A stretch of DNA of 30,496 bases, taken from contig JADBKA010000031.1 of the NCBI GenBank assembly GCA_014896635.1, positions 1 through 30,496 of the forward strand, written 5' to 3'. Below the pieces are notes generated by a model, which was not told the DNA's origin, did no database searches, and was given only the letters and a program-made list of their open reading frames with translations. Shown here in pieces: positions 7,609-16,465 of the stretch. The translations under genes were made by a program, and so were the position numbers. This DNA comes from Ktedonobacteraceae bacterium (GTDB lineage: Bacteria > Chloroflexota > Ktedonobacteria > Ktedonobacterales > Ktedonobacteraceae). Each line of letters begins with the position of its first letter. Within the stretch, counting starts at the first letter, position 1.

Positions 7609-10600
7609 CTACACAATCGCCGCTTCGGTAGCTGCGCGCACCGAGAAGTACACCGCCTGTGGATGATGCACCACCAGCGCGGCGGTTGACTGCTCAGGCA
7701 CGAGCTGGTAGGCCTCGGTGAGATCGAGACCCAGAGCCTCACGGGCGGGCAGCAGCTTGAAGAGTTTCGCGTGATCTTCCAGGTCGGGAATAGCGGCGTA
7801 GCCCCAGCTATAGCGGCGGCCCCGGCTCTCGTCGAGACCGAGTTCGCGGCGAATATAGCGATTGGTATACTCGGCCAGCGCCTCAGCCAGTTCCACGCCA
7901 AGCCCATGTACAAAGTACGCTTCCGCGTAGTCGCCTTCCTGCTGCAACTGATGCACCTTTTCGCTGGCTGCCGTCCCCATCGTCACAATCTGCAACGCCA
8001 CAACATCCACTTTACCGCTCTGTACAGGAGCGAAGTAATCGGCCAGGCAAAGCCGTTCGCGTTCGTGCTGGCGCGGGAAGCGGAAGCGCGTCACCTCGCG
8101 CAGAGCCTGCCTGGACTGCTGGTACGCCTGGACATCGTAGACGAGCAGTTCGTTGCCGCTGGACTGGCAGGGGAAGTAGCCGTAGATCACCCTGGGTTGC
8201 AGGTAACGCTGCTGGCGCGCCTCGCGCAGCATGCGTTCGAGACGCGGGCGAAACTCGCGCTCCACCAGGCGATTGAACTCCTCACCATGCGCCTTCCCGC
8301 CCCAGTGCAGACGGAAGAGTGTATTGAGATCGGCGCACTCTACGACATCTTCCAGGCCAATGCGCTCCAGCACGCGCGGACCCCAGAAAGGCGGCGTAGG
8401 GATAGACGATGCCGGTTTGATGCTCGCCGAAGGTTGCTCGTTCTCGCGGCTGACTGTCGGTTGCTCGCCTGTCGCCTTCTTCTGTCGTTCGTGCAGAGCT
8501 TCCTGCTTCACGCGCTGTACAAACGCCTCACGCTCTTCTGCTGCATTGGTCAGCTTATCAACAATCTCAAGGCCCTCGAAGGCATCGCGTGCATAGAACA
8601 CGCCGGGATCGTAGGGAATGGGAGTTGCGTCCGGCGTCTGCTCATCGACAAAGAGGATGCGGCGGCCAAACGAGCGATTGATAGCTGCGCCACCCACGAT
8701 CACCGGAAATGTGAGGCCGCGCCGGTACAGTTCTTTGACACAGAGCGGCATCTGCTTCGAGGTGCTGACCAGCAGTGCCGAGAGGCCAATGGCGTCCGCC
8801 TGTACCTCAACGGCCTTGTCCAGAATCGTATTGAGCGGCACCTGTTTGCCCAGATCGTAGACCGTATAGCCGTTATTGCTCAGAATGGTATTGACCAGAT
8901 TTTTGCCGATATCGTGGACATCGCCAAAGACCGTTGCCAGCACCACTTTGCCTTTCGTGTAGCCTTCCTTCTTCTCCAGATAGCGTTCCAGGTGCGCGAC
9001 GGCGCGTTTCATCACCTCTGCCGATTGCAGCACAAAGGGCAGAATCAGTTCGCCGGCGCCAAAGCGATCTCCCACATCCTTCATGGCCGGCAACAGCACT
9101 GTATTGAGCACATCGACCGCTGCTTCGCTCTGTGTGCTCTGTTGTGTTGCTGAGCGTTCGGCGATTACCTGGTCGATCAGCGGCTCAATGCCTTCTTTCC
9201 GGCGGTGCAGGATCTGCCAGTGAATGCGCTCGGCGGTGGTCATACCTTCGGTCGGATCGACTTTTTGCGCATTCTCGTTTTTCTGCGGGGCATGCTCTTC
9301 AAAGTAGGCGATGTAGCGTGGCAGGGCTTCAGGCCGGTTGAAAATCAGGTCCTCGGCGAGCTGGCGCTGTTCGGCATTCAGTTCTGCATAAGGCGTGATG
9401 TGCGTTGGATTGACGATAGCCATGTCCAGCCCAACTTTCACAGCATGGTAGAGGAAGACGCTGTTGAGCACCGCGCGGGCATGCGGCTTCAGACCGAAGG
9501 AGACGTTGCTCACGCCGAGAATGGTCATCACACCGGGCAGTTCGGCTTTGATGCGCCTGATCGCCTCTATCGTCTCGATGGCCGCCGTTTGCAGCTCTTC
9601 CTGTCCCGTAGTGACCGGGAAGGTCAGCGAGTCAAAAATCAGCGCATTGGGGGGCAGGCCGTATTCGTTGATGCAGATATCGTAGATTTTATGCGCAATC
9701 TCGACCTTGCGTGCGGTCGTCTTGCCCATGCCGATCTCGTCGATGGTCAGGGCCACGACGGCTGACCCGTGTTCGAGCGCCAGCGGTAGCACACTGTCGA
9801 TGCGCTGGCGTCCGTTCTCCATATTGATCGAGTTGATGATGGCGCGTCCGGGGTAGATTTCGAGTGCGGCCTTGATCACGCTGGCTTCGGTCGAATCAAT
9901 GACGAGCGGTGCCTCGCTGCCCATTGCGAGCTTCTTAACGGTTTTCGCCATCTGTTCCGCTTCGTCGGTGCGCTCGGTCAGTGCAACCTGCACGTCCAGC
10001 ACATGCGCGCCGCTCTCAACCTGCCCGCGCGCAATTGCCAGCAGTGTATCGTAATCGTCGGACAGCAGCGCCTGTTTGGCCTTGCGACTGCCCTGAGCGT
10101 TGACGCGCTCGCCCACCAGCAGCGGCGGCGGATCTTGCTGCATAGCGGTGGCGCGGATGCCGCTGGTGACGACCGGGGGGATGATCTTACTGAAGTCTTT
10201 CTGATTCAGGTTGTGATCGGCGATAGGGCGCGGGCGGCGAGGTGCGTTGCGACAGGCGTTGACGATAGCGCGCAGGTGGTCATGACTGCTGCCGCAGCAG
10301 CCGCCGATGACATTGACACCGAATTCGGTGATGAACTCGCGCAGGGCCGCTGCCATTGGCTCCGGCTCCATCGGATAGACCGCCTGGCCGTTGACGTTGA
10401 GAGGAATGCCCGCGTTGGGAATGGTCGAGATGGGCAGGGGACAGTTCTCGGCCAGGTAGCGTACCGGCTCGCGCATATGCTCCGGTCCCGTTGAGCAGTT
10501 CAGGCCAACCACATCGACGCGCAGTGCGACCAGCGTATTCATCACTGCCGCGATATCGGTGCCGAGCAGCATGCGCCCGCTGGTATCAAGCGAAACCTGA

Positions 10601-11181
10601 GCCTGGATGGGAACGTGCCGTCCGACCTGCTGCATGGCGCGGCGCAGACCCGTAATGGCCGCGCGGACTTCCAGAATATCCTGGCTGGTCTCGATCAGCA
10701 GCAGATCAACGCCGCCTTCAAGCAGAGCCGCCGCCTGTTCCTGGAACACCTCAGCGAGTTGCTGATAGGTAATGTTACTCAGCAGTGGATCATCGGATGA
10801 AGGCAGCATGCCAGTCGGACCAACGGAACCGGCGACGAAGCGCGGCTGCTGAGGCGTGCTGTACTGATCGGCCAGGCGGCGAGCAAGACGCGCGGCGCTG
10901 AGATTGATCTCGTGTGTCAGGTGGCCCAGGCCGTACTCATCGAGTTTGAGACGGCTACCGGTAAACGTGTCGGTTTCAAGCACATCGCAGCCAACTTCCA
11001 GGAAGCCGCGATGAATCTCCTCGATCACTGCTGGTTTGACAAGCACCAGGTATTCGTTACAGCCCTCGGTCGCCTGACCGCCGTAATCCTCGGCGGTCAG
11101 TTGATAACGCTGGATATTGGTTCCCATAGCTCCATCGTAGATGAGAACACGATGGGCCAGAGCATCAAGATAATCGTGCAT
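7609..11181 (-). CDS. metH: Cobalamin-dependent methionine synthase
   Basis: The 1190-residue enzyme transfers a methyl group from 5-methyltetrahydrofolate to homocysteine through cobalamin. All four modules are present: the homocysteine domain (1-310) with zinc ligands Cys229 (NCST) and Cys295/Cys296 (GGCCGSS); the pterin domain (about 350-630) starting at LLVGERVNAQG; the cap and cobalamin domain (about 650-880) with DVHDIGK, His756 being the lower cobalt ligand; and the reactivation domain (about 940-1190). The last contains WGYAAIPDLEDH where many MetH proteins have GYPACPDH, so its motif is relaxed. A 50-residue Glu/Gln/Ser/Pro-rich linker (around 885-935) joins the last two modules. The ATG at 11179-11181 follows a GGAGAGAGGGGG ribosome site. 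No cobalamin riboswitch fits the 113-base gap upstream. Confidence 0.98.
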   Translation of the reverse strand: MHDYLDALAHRVLIYDGAMGTNIQRYQLTAEDYGGQATEGCNEYLVLVKPAVIEEIHRGFLEVGCDVLETDTFTGSRLKLDEYGLGHLTHEINLSAARLARRLADQYSTPQQPRFVAGSVGPTGMLPSSDDPLLSNITYQQLAEVFQEQAAALLEGGVDLLLIETSQDILEVRAAITGLRRAMQQVGRHVPIQAQVSLDTSGRMLLGTDIAAVMNTLVALRVDVVGLNCSTGPEHMREPVRYLAENCPLPISTIPNAGIPLNVNGQAVYPMEPEPMAAALREFITEFGVNVIGGCCGSSHDHLRAIVNACRNAPRRPRPIADHNLNQKDFSKIIPPVVTSGIRATAMQQDPPPLLVGERVNAQGSRKAKQALLSDDYDTLLAIARGQVESGAHVLDVQVALTERTDEAEQMAKTVKKLAMGSEAPLVIDSTEASVIKAALEIYPGRAIINSINMENGRQRIDSVLPLALEHGSAVVALTIDEIGMGKTTARKVEIAHKIYDICINEYGLPPNALIFDSLTFPVTTGQEELQTAAIETIEAIRRIKAELPGVMTILGVSNVSFGLKPHARAVLNSVFLYHAVKVGLDMAIVNPTHITPYAELNAEQRQLAEDLIFNRPEALPRYIAYFEEHAPQKNENAQKVDPTEGMTTAERIHWQILHRRKEGIEPLIDQVIAERSATQQSTQSEAAVDVLNTVLLPAMKDVGDRFGAGELILPFVLQSAEVMKRAVAHLERYLEKKEGYTKGKVVLATVFGDVHDIGKNLVNTILSNNGYTVYDLGKQVPLNTILDKAVEVQADAIGLSALLVSTSKQMPLCVKELYRRGLTFPVIVGGAAINRSFGRRILFVDEQTPDATPIPYDPGVFYARDAFEGLEIVDKLTNAAEEREAFVQRVKQEALHERQKKATGEQPTVSRENEQPSASIKPASSIPTPPFWGPRVLERIGLEDVVECADLNTLFRLHWGGKAHGEEFNRLVEREFRPRLERMLREARQQRYLQPRVIYGYFPCQSSGNELLVYDVQAYQQSRQALREVTRFRFPRQHERERLCLADYFAPVQSGKVDVVALQIVTMGTAASEKVHQLQQEGDYAEAYFVHGLGVELAEALAEYTNRYIRRELGLDESRGRRYSWGYAAIPDLEDHAKLFKLLPAREALGLDLTEAYQLVPEQSTAALVVHHPQAVYFSVRAATEAAIV

Positions 11182-11294
11182 AAAACAAAGCCCCCTCTCT
11201 CCTCTCAGGGGTACTGAACAGGATATGCCAGTGCATCTAAAATCCTCAAGAGGAGAATTTATTGCCAGTACCGTGTTGTGCAGGTGTACCTGCT

Positions 11295-11816
11295 TTATCC
11301 AGCCAGTGCAGCGACCAGTTCGCGGCAGAAGGCGGGGATGTCATCCACGACGCGCCCCCAGACCAGGTTGCCGTCGCGGAAGGCCGCTTCGTCAACCCAG
11401 GTGCCGCCTGCATTGGTAATATCGTCTTTGATGGCGCTTGATCCTGTGGCTCTCCGTCCTCGTACGATGCCGGCGGAGATTGGCACCCATCCACCGTGAC
11501 AGATGGTGGCGATGATCTTTCCCTGAGCGTGCATGTCGCGTACCAGTTGCAGCACGCCCTGATTACGGCGCAGTTTATCAGGCGCCCAGCCGCCGGGGAT
11601 GACCAGCGCATCGAGCTGGCTGGCCGGTGGCGCCTCTTCAATGCTGATGTCGGGCGTCATCTCCAGTCCATGTTTGCCGTGTACCGTCTGCGTCGTGAGG
11701 CCGATAACGATGACGCGCGCTCCCTCTTCACGCAGGCGCATGAGTGGCACCCAGAACTCCAGATCTTCCACTTCCTGAGCGACAAAGTATCCAACAGTTT
11801 TTCCTTGTAGACGCAT
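11295..11816 (-). CDS. DJ-1/PfpI family protein
   Basis: This 173-residue single-domain protein has the class I glutamine amidotransferase-like fold. The nucleophile elbow ATICHGG places Cys106 and His107, and Glu17 in VEDLEF supplies the conserved acidic residue, as in PfpI/YhbO proteins. Family members have been reported as intracellular proteases, as stress proteins or as glyoxalase/deglycase enzymes; nothing here separates these. LVIPGGWAPDKLR and TWVDEA are also typical of the family. The ATG at 11814-11816 has a CAGGAG ribosome site. It lies 113 bases upstream of metH on the same strand, so read-through into metH is possible, although it has its own promoter. Confidence 0.93.
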   Translation of the reverse strand: MRLQGKTVGYFVAQEVEDLEFWVPLMRLREEGARVIVIGLTTQTVHGKHGLEMTPDISIEEAPPASQLDALVIPGGWAPDKLRRNQGVLQLVRDMHAQGKIIATICHGGWVPISAGIVRGRRATGSSAIKDDITNAGGTWVDEAAFRDGNLVWGRVVDDIPAFCRELVAALAG

Positions 11817-11881
11817 GGCTGATTCTCCTGTTTGCCTTCCAGGTGGTTACTGTCTCTGCTTTTAGCCTGACTATGTTATTG

Positions 11882-11890
11882 ATTATAGCA
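11882..11890 (-). promoter_or_regulatory. Extended -10 promoter of the PfpI-family gene
   Basis: On the minus strand TGCTATAAT is a TGn extended -10 with a perfect hexamer. It would start transcription near 11875, about 59 bases before the ATG at 11816. No clear -35 is seen. Confidence 0.55.
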
Positions 11891-11964
11891 GATTTGCGGC
11901 AACCGGGGTGAGTGATTCTCACTTCTGGCCTGTTAGAGGGAAGCGGCAGGCTATCGCATCCTGT

Positions 11965-13140
11965 TTACATCATCTCCGCAATCAGCGAGCAGAATCGCTC
12001 GATCTCGTCTTCAGTATTGTAGTAATGGACAGAGGCGCGCACCATGCTGGTAATGCCGCGCGCTTCCAGGTCAAGGAGTGTGCTACTGCGCTCCGAGATT
12101 GAGACATTGACGTGCTGCTGTGCGAGCCTTCGTTTAATCTCTTCAGGCTCAACCCCTTCGACGGTAAAGGTCACGATGCCGCACTGGACCGTCCCCCGGT
12201 CGTGAACAATGACGCCTGGAAGCGAGGCCAGTCGCGCGCGCAACTGATACGCCAGCGTTTTGACGTGCCGCCAGATGTTGTCGAGTCCCCAGGATAAAGC
12301 GTAGTCAACAGCCGTCCCCAGGCCGATGATGCCCGCTTCGTTCTTCTCCCAGATCTCGAAGCGGCGCGCATCCGCGCGCATCTTGAAGCGGTCGCGCGCA
12401 ACCCACTCTGCTGCATGCAGATCGAGCATCGGCGGCTCCAGACGCTCCAGAACGCTTTTGCGCACGTAGAGAAAGCCAGTGCCGCGCGGCCCGCGCAAGA
12501 ATTTACGCCCGGCGGCAGAGAGCATATCGCAGCCGATACGATTCACATCAATCGGCATCTGTCCCACCGATTGACAGGCATCCAGCAGGTAGAGGATGCC
12601 CGCATCGCGCGCGATCTTGCCGATTTCTGCTGCCGGATTCACCAGTCCGCCGCTGGTAGGTACGTGGGTGATGGCGATGAGTTTGACGCGCTCATCTATT
12701 GTTTTGCGCAGCGCATCGAGCGAGACCTGGCCGTATTCGTCATCTGGCAGAGCCTCAATGACAGCGCCAGTTTTTTGCGCTATCTGGAGAAAGGCGATAT
12801 AGTTGCTGGCGTACTCGGCCATTGCCGTCAGGATGCGGTCTCCTGGCCGGAAATGAAGTGCATAGAACGCCATATCCCAGGCGCGGGTGGCATTCTCGGT
12901 CAGCGCGATCTCTTCGCGTGTACAGCCGAGCAACGCCGCTAAGGCGTCGTAGGTGTGCTCGATTTTTTCGTGAGCCTGCCCTGCCGCCTCATAGCCGCCG
13001 ATCTCGGCTTCGAGTTGCAGGTGGGCAATAGTGGCGTCGAGCACGGGATGTGGCATGAGCGACGCGCCCGCGTTATTGAAGTGGATGAGATGAGTGCAGG
13101 CTGGCGTGTCCTGGCGAGCTTTCTGTACGTCGAATGGCAT
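11965..13140 (-). CDS. Class V aminotransferase-fold PLP enzyme, EgtE / isopenicillin N epimerase-like
   Basis: This 391-residue fold-type I PLP enzyme has the schiff-base lysine Lys213 in SAAGRKFLRGPRGTGFLYV, the pyridine-nitrogen Asp187 in LLDACQSVGQ, and HVPTSGG at 159-165. The N-terminal HFNNAGAS and LEAEIGGYEAA (43-53) resemble mycobacterial EgtE and isopenicillin N epimerase more than the cysteine desulfurases IscS or SufS, and I do not see the conserved active-site Cys loop of IscS. It may be a C-S lyase, epimerase or aminotransferase. The ergothioneine genes at the right edge make an EgtE role conceivable, but they are 16 kb away. I chose the ATG at 13138-13140, with GAAGGA 7 bases ahead, over one 15 bases upstream, which lacks a ribosome site. 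Confidence 0.88.
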   Translation of the reverse strand: MPFDVQKARQDTPACTHLIHFNNAGASLMPHPVLDATIAHLQLEAEIGGYEAAGQAHEKIEHTYDALAALLGCTREEIALTENATRAWDMAFYALHFRPGDRILTAMAEYASNYIAFLQIAQKTGAVIEALPDDEYGQVSLDALRKTIDERVKLIAITHVPTSGGLVNPAAEIGKIARDAGILYLLDACQSVGQMPIDVNRIGCDMLSAAGRKFLRGPRGTGFLYVRKSVLERLEPPMLDLHAAEWVARDRFKMRADARRFEIWEKNEAGIIGLGTAVDYALSWGLDNIWRHVKTLAYQLRARLASLPGVIVHDRGTVQCGIVTFTVEGVEPEEIKRRLAQQHVNVSISERSSTLLDLEARGITSMVRASVHYYNTEDEIERFCSLIAEMM

Positions 13141-13170
13141 GGTGTTGTCCTTCATCTCTGCTTTCTGGCT

Positions 13171-13199
13171 ATTGTATCACCTGTCCGCCAGCATGTGTA
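13171..13199 (-). promoter_or_regulatory. Promoter of the class V aminotransferase-like gene
   Basis: On the minus strand TACACA (13194-13199), a 17-base spacer and TACAAT (13171-13176) preceded by TGA form a promoter with an extended -10. The start near 13164 leaves a 24-base leader before the chosen ATG. Confidence 0.6.
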
Positions 13200-13349
13200 C
13201 TTAACCGGGGAGAAGCGGCGCGCTTGTCTTAGCAGGAAAAAGGTCCTGCTTTGTAAGCCCTGTAAAATTCCCGCGTGTCTATCGTTAAAGGCGAAACACA
13301 ATGATATAGAAGCCACGTATCACTCATCAATAATTGATTTGTGTTCTGA

Positions 13350-13469
13350 ATCCGCCTGGTTCATTACGACGGCCATCCGCTCTACCTCTATACAGGCGAT
13401 AAAAAGCCAGGCCAGTTCAGCGGGCGCGGTATGGATAACGTGTGGTACCTGGTCGGCATACAGCTATAG
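13350..13469 (+). pseudogene. C-terminal remnant of a COG4315-type secreted lipoprotein repeat
   Basis: Directly after an in-frame TGA (13347-13349) the plus strand encodes 39 residues and TAG. The core HYDGHPLYLYTGDKKPG followed by SGRGMDNVWYLV is the recognisable end of the Yx(F/W/Y)xxD-type secreted repeat, typically NGxPLYxYxGDxxPGxxxGxGxxxxWxxV. There is no start codon, no signal peptide and no first repeat in the DNA upstream, so this is the tail of a decayed gene. A terminator 53 bases downstream still fits the lost gene. The family call rests on my memory of the repeat consensus. Confidence 0.7.
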
Positions 13470-13521
13470 GCGAAGAAGTTCTTCTTCTCTGTTGAAAAAT
13501 TTCTCCAGTCGCAATTTTGAA

Positions 13522-13564
13522 ATCGAGGCATGCGTCAAAGCATGCTTCGATGCTTTTTATTTTT
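13522..13564 (+). terminator. Rho-independent terminator after the lipoprotein remnant
   Basis: ATCGAGGCATGC (13522-13533) pairs with GCATGCTTCGAT (13540-13551) with one G-U wobble and a 6-base loop, followed by GCTTTTTATTTTT. It points rightward and serves no intact gene, which supports the idea that a rightward gene was lost here. Confidence 0.8.
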
Positions 13565-13687
13565 CCGGGGGTGTCTGGTGCGGTAGATTCCGTTACCACT
13601 TTTACGGCGTGCTTTTGGAATGGGATAGCAAGCGTAGTTGAGGACAGGAAGTATTGTCGCTTTTTGCTAGCAGGATGGTTATTCCCC

Positions 13688-13716
13688 TTTACAAAACTAT
13701 GAGAATAAGGTAAAGT
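13688..13716 (+). promoter_or_regulatory. mutS-mutL promoter
   Basis: TTTACA (13688-13693, five of six consensus bases), a 17-base spacer and TAAAGT (13711-13716, four of six) predict a start near 13723, about 49 bases before the mutS ATG. Confidence 0.55.
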
Positions 13717-13771
13717 ACACCTGTTCAACTATCGAATAGAGAATTGCCCTGTGGGGAGAGGTGGGTCGTCC

Positions 13772-16465
13772 ATGTCAAGCCCGGCTCGCAGACAATATTT
13801 GCAGATCAAGAGTCAGTATCCCGATGCCATCCTGATGTACCAGGTTGGTGATTTCTACGAGACTTTTGATGAGGATGCTGCCATTGCTGCCCGCGAATTG
13901 CAGATTGTGTTGACCAGTCGCTCATATGGCGGGGATAGTGAGCGTGTTCCGCTGGCCGGCATCCCGCTGCATGCGTTGGAAAACTATGTGGGCAAGCTGA
14001 TCCAGCGTGGCTACAAAGTTGCTGTATGTGACCAGGTGGGTGAGGTGGGCCGGGGTGTCGTGGAGCGGGCCGTGACGCGCATCCTGACGGCTGGCACGCT
14101 CTCTGAACCCAACCTGCTACCAGCGCGCCAGAATAACTATCTTGTCTCTATCGCGCCGGGACGCGCTTACACCGGTCTTGCAGCCGTCGATGTCAGTACA
14201 GGTGAATTTCTCGTCACCTGGTTTACCCCCGAAGAATTGCCCGTCGCGCTGGATGCCGAATTGCAGCGCCTGGCCCCCGCCGAGTGTCTCCTGGCCGAGG
14301 GGCAGGCAAAGGAAGCGTATCGTTTCCCCTCAAAGTCAGTGACCATCACGCACTGCCCCCCCTATTTCTTTCAGTACGATGCCGCGCAGGCGCGGTTGTG
14401 CAAGCATTTTGGCGTGCAGTCGCTGGACGCTTATGGCTGTGCGCGTGTTCCTCAGGCCGTTGCGGCTGCCGGGGCGATCATCTCCTATCTTGAGAAGATG
14501 AACGGCGCGCTGCTCTCACTGCTGACCGGCCTGCGCTCCTATCGTACAGACAGCTATATGGTGCTGGATGCCCATACGCAGCGCAACCTGGAACTGTTGC
14601 AGGGAGCGCGCAGTGGAACTGTGCAGGGCAGCCTGCTCAGCGTGCTGGATCGCACAATTACAGCGATGGGGGCGCGCCAGTTGCGCCGCACGATCACGCA
14701 ACCTCTGCTGGACCTGAGCGAACTGGATGCGCGGCTATCAGGCGTCGAGGAGCTGGTGGAAAGTCCCGCACTGCGCAGCCGCTTTACGATGTGCTTGCAG
14801 CGATTTAGCGATCTGGAGCGCATGGCCGGGCGCGTGCGCCAGGGAACCGCTGTGCGCAGCGAAGTGCTGGGACTGTGCGATAATCTGGGCGTGGTGCCGC
14901 ACCTGCGCGAGTTACTTCAGGGCTGTAACGCTGCTCTGTTATGCGAACTGGCCGATGAACTCGATCCCTGTCCGCAGATGATTGACCTGATTGACCGCGC
15001 GCTGATGCGTCCTGGCGAGGAAGACGACGAGGGGGACGATACGCGCATGATTCGCCCCGGCTTCCATGCCGAACTGGATGAGCTGTTTGCCTCTATCCGC
15101 GATTCGCGGCGCTGGATGGTCACACTGGAGGCACGTGAGCGGCAGCGTACCGGCATCAAATCGCTCAAAGTCGGTTTTAACAAAGTTGCCGGCTATTATA
15201 TCGAAGTCACGCATGCCAACGCTCAGCTTATCCCATCCGACTATATCCGCAAGCAGACGCTGACCAATGCCGAGCGTTATATCACGCCGGATCTCAAAGA
15301 ACATGAAGCGCGTATTCTCAGCGCAACCGAGCGTATCGAAGAACTGGAACGCAGCATCTACAGTGATCTGCTGCGCCAGATCAGCGTCTATTATCCGCAG
15401 ATCATGCGCACAGCAACAGCGATTGCCAGGGTTGATGTGCTGCTGAGCCTCGCCGAAGTCGCCGCGCACCAGGGCTACGCCCGGCCTGTGCTGGAACAGG
15501 GACATCGCCTGGAGATTGAGGGAGGACGCCATCCAGTTGTTGAATTTGCTCTTGATGGCGATACATTTATTCCCAATGATACACGGCTTGAGGGTGATGA
15601 CGGCGAGCGTATTCTGCTGCTCACCGGACCAAACATGGCCGGCAAATCGACCTATTTGCGCCAGGTCGCGCTGATCACGCTCATGGCGCAGATCGGCAGC
15701 TTCGTGCCGGCGCGCGCTGCCCGCATCGGGCTGGTTGATCGCATTTTCACGCGCGTGGGTGCCGAGGACGATATCGCGTCAGGAAAAAGCACGTTTATGG
15801 TCGAAATGGAGGAGACGGCCTCGATCCTGCATCATGCCACGCATCATAGCCTGCTGATCCTCGATGAGATCGGTCGCGGTACCAGTATTTATGATGGGCT
15901 GGCTATCGCGCGCGCCGTTGTCGAATACCTGCACAACGAGGTGAGAGCGCGGACGCTGTTCGCCACGCACTACCACGAACTGGCAGAACTGGCCAGCGAA
16001 CTCGCGCATTTGCGCACCTACACTATGGCGGTCAGCGACGACGAACGCGACGGGATTATTTTCCTGCATCGCGTGATACCTGGCTGCGCCGGACGCAGCT
16101 ACGGCGTGCATGTGGCAAAACTGGCAGGCATGCCGCCCGTTGTTGTGCAGCGAGCCGAGGCCGTGTTACGCCAGATGGAACAGGGGCGCGAGCAGGCTGA
16201 TGGACACCCGCTTCGGCCCGGACTGCCTGCTGATGGGGTGTATAGCATGAACGGCAGCAGAGGCAATGGTGTACTGGCTGCTGAAGCGCATGCACGCTAT
16301 GAATGGCAGAGCGAAGAGGCCCGGCTGGTCGCCTGTCGTCTGGAGCAAGGACAGGAAGAGCAAGAACCCGACCTGGCGATGATTGATCTCAGCTCGATCA
16401 CTCCGCTGGATGCGCTCAACCTGCTGTTCCTCTTGCAGAGAAAAAGAAGAGTTCATCGGTCATGA
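13772..16465 (+). CDS. mutS: DNA mismatch repair protein MutS
   Basis: The 897-residue MutS1-type ATPase binds mismatches and starts methyl-independent repair with MutL. The N-terminal mismatch-reading motif GDFYETF contains Phe28 and Glu30. Lever and clamp regions occupy the middle (HANAQLIPSDYIRKQTLTNA). The ATPase has Walker A GPNMAGKST (619-627), the STFMVEM segment, Walker B LLILDE (694-699), GRGTS (701-705) and ATHYHEL (731-737). Length matches full MutS1 rather than MutS2. The ATG at 13772-13774 has GGGGAGAGGTGG upstream; an in-frame GTG at 13751 lies in that ribosome site and is not the start. The stop overlaps the mutL start (ATGA), so the two are translationally coupled. Confidence 0.98.
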   Translation: MSSPARRQYLQIKSQYPDAILMYQVGDFYETFDEDAAIAARELQIVLTSRSYGGDSERVPLAGIPLHALENYVGKLIQRGYKVAVCDQVGEVGRGVVERAVTRILTAGTLSEPNLLPARQNNYLVSIAPGRAYTGLAAVDVSTGEFLVTWFTPEELPVALDAELQRLAPAECLLAEGQAKEAYRFPSKSVTITHCPPYFFQYDAAQARLCKHFGVQSLDAYGCARVPQAVAAAGAIISYLEKMNGALLSLLTGLRSYRTDSYMVLDAHTQRNLELLQGARSGTVQGSLLSVLDRTITAMGARQLRRTITQPLLDLSELDARLSGVEELVESPALRSRFTMCLQRFSDLERMAGRVRQGTAVRSEVLGLCDNLGVVPHLRELLQGCNAALLCELADELDPCPQMIDLIDRALMRPGEEDDEGDDTRMIRPGFHAELDELFASIRDSRRWMVTLEARERQRTGIKSLKVGFNKVAGYYIEVTHANAQLIPSDYIRKQTLTNAERYITPDLKEHEARILSATERIEELERSIYSDLLRQISVYYPQIMRTATAIARVDVLLSLAEVAAHQGYARPVLEQGHRLEIEGGRHPVVEFALDGDTFIPNDTRLEGDDGERILLLTGPNMAGKSTYLRQVALITLMAQIGSFVPARAARIGLVDRIFTRVGAEDDIASGKSTFMVEMEETASILHHATHHSLLILDEIGRGTSIYDGLAIARAVVEYLHNEVRARTLFATHYHELAELASELAHLRTYTMAVSDDERDGIIFLHRVIPGCAGRSYGVHVAKLAGMPPVVVQRAEAVLRQMEQGREQADGHPLRPGLPADGVYSMNGSRGNGVLAAEAHARYEWQSEEARLVACRLEQGQEEQEPDLAMIDLSSITPLDALNLLFLLQRKRRVHRS

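Larger units (their letters stand above)
13200..13771. other. Divergent intergenic region between the leftward genes and mutS
   Basis: About 570 bases at the strand switch. It holds a perfect AGCAGGA/TCCTGCT hairpin (13231-13250) of unknown role, a lipoprotein gene remnant (13350-13469), its terminator (13522-13564) and the mutS promoter (13688-13716). No intact gene is seen. Confidence 0.75.

Noticed and set aside
7771..9153. 460-codon rightward open frame opposite metH
   Set aside because: It lies wholly antisense to well-conserved MetH modules, has low-complexity His/Arg-rich composition, no ribosome site and no motif. It arises from codon bias on the other strand.
11182..11294. Cobalamin or SAM riboswitch upstream of metH
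   Set aside because: The gap to the upstream gene is only 113 bases and no B12-box-like or SAM-box-like core is visible.
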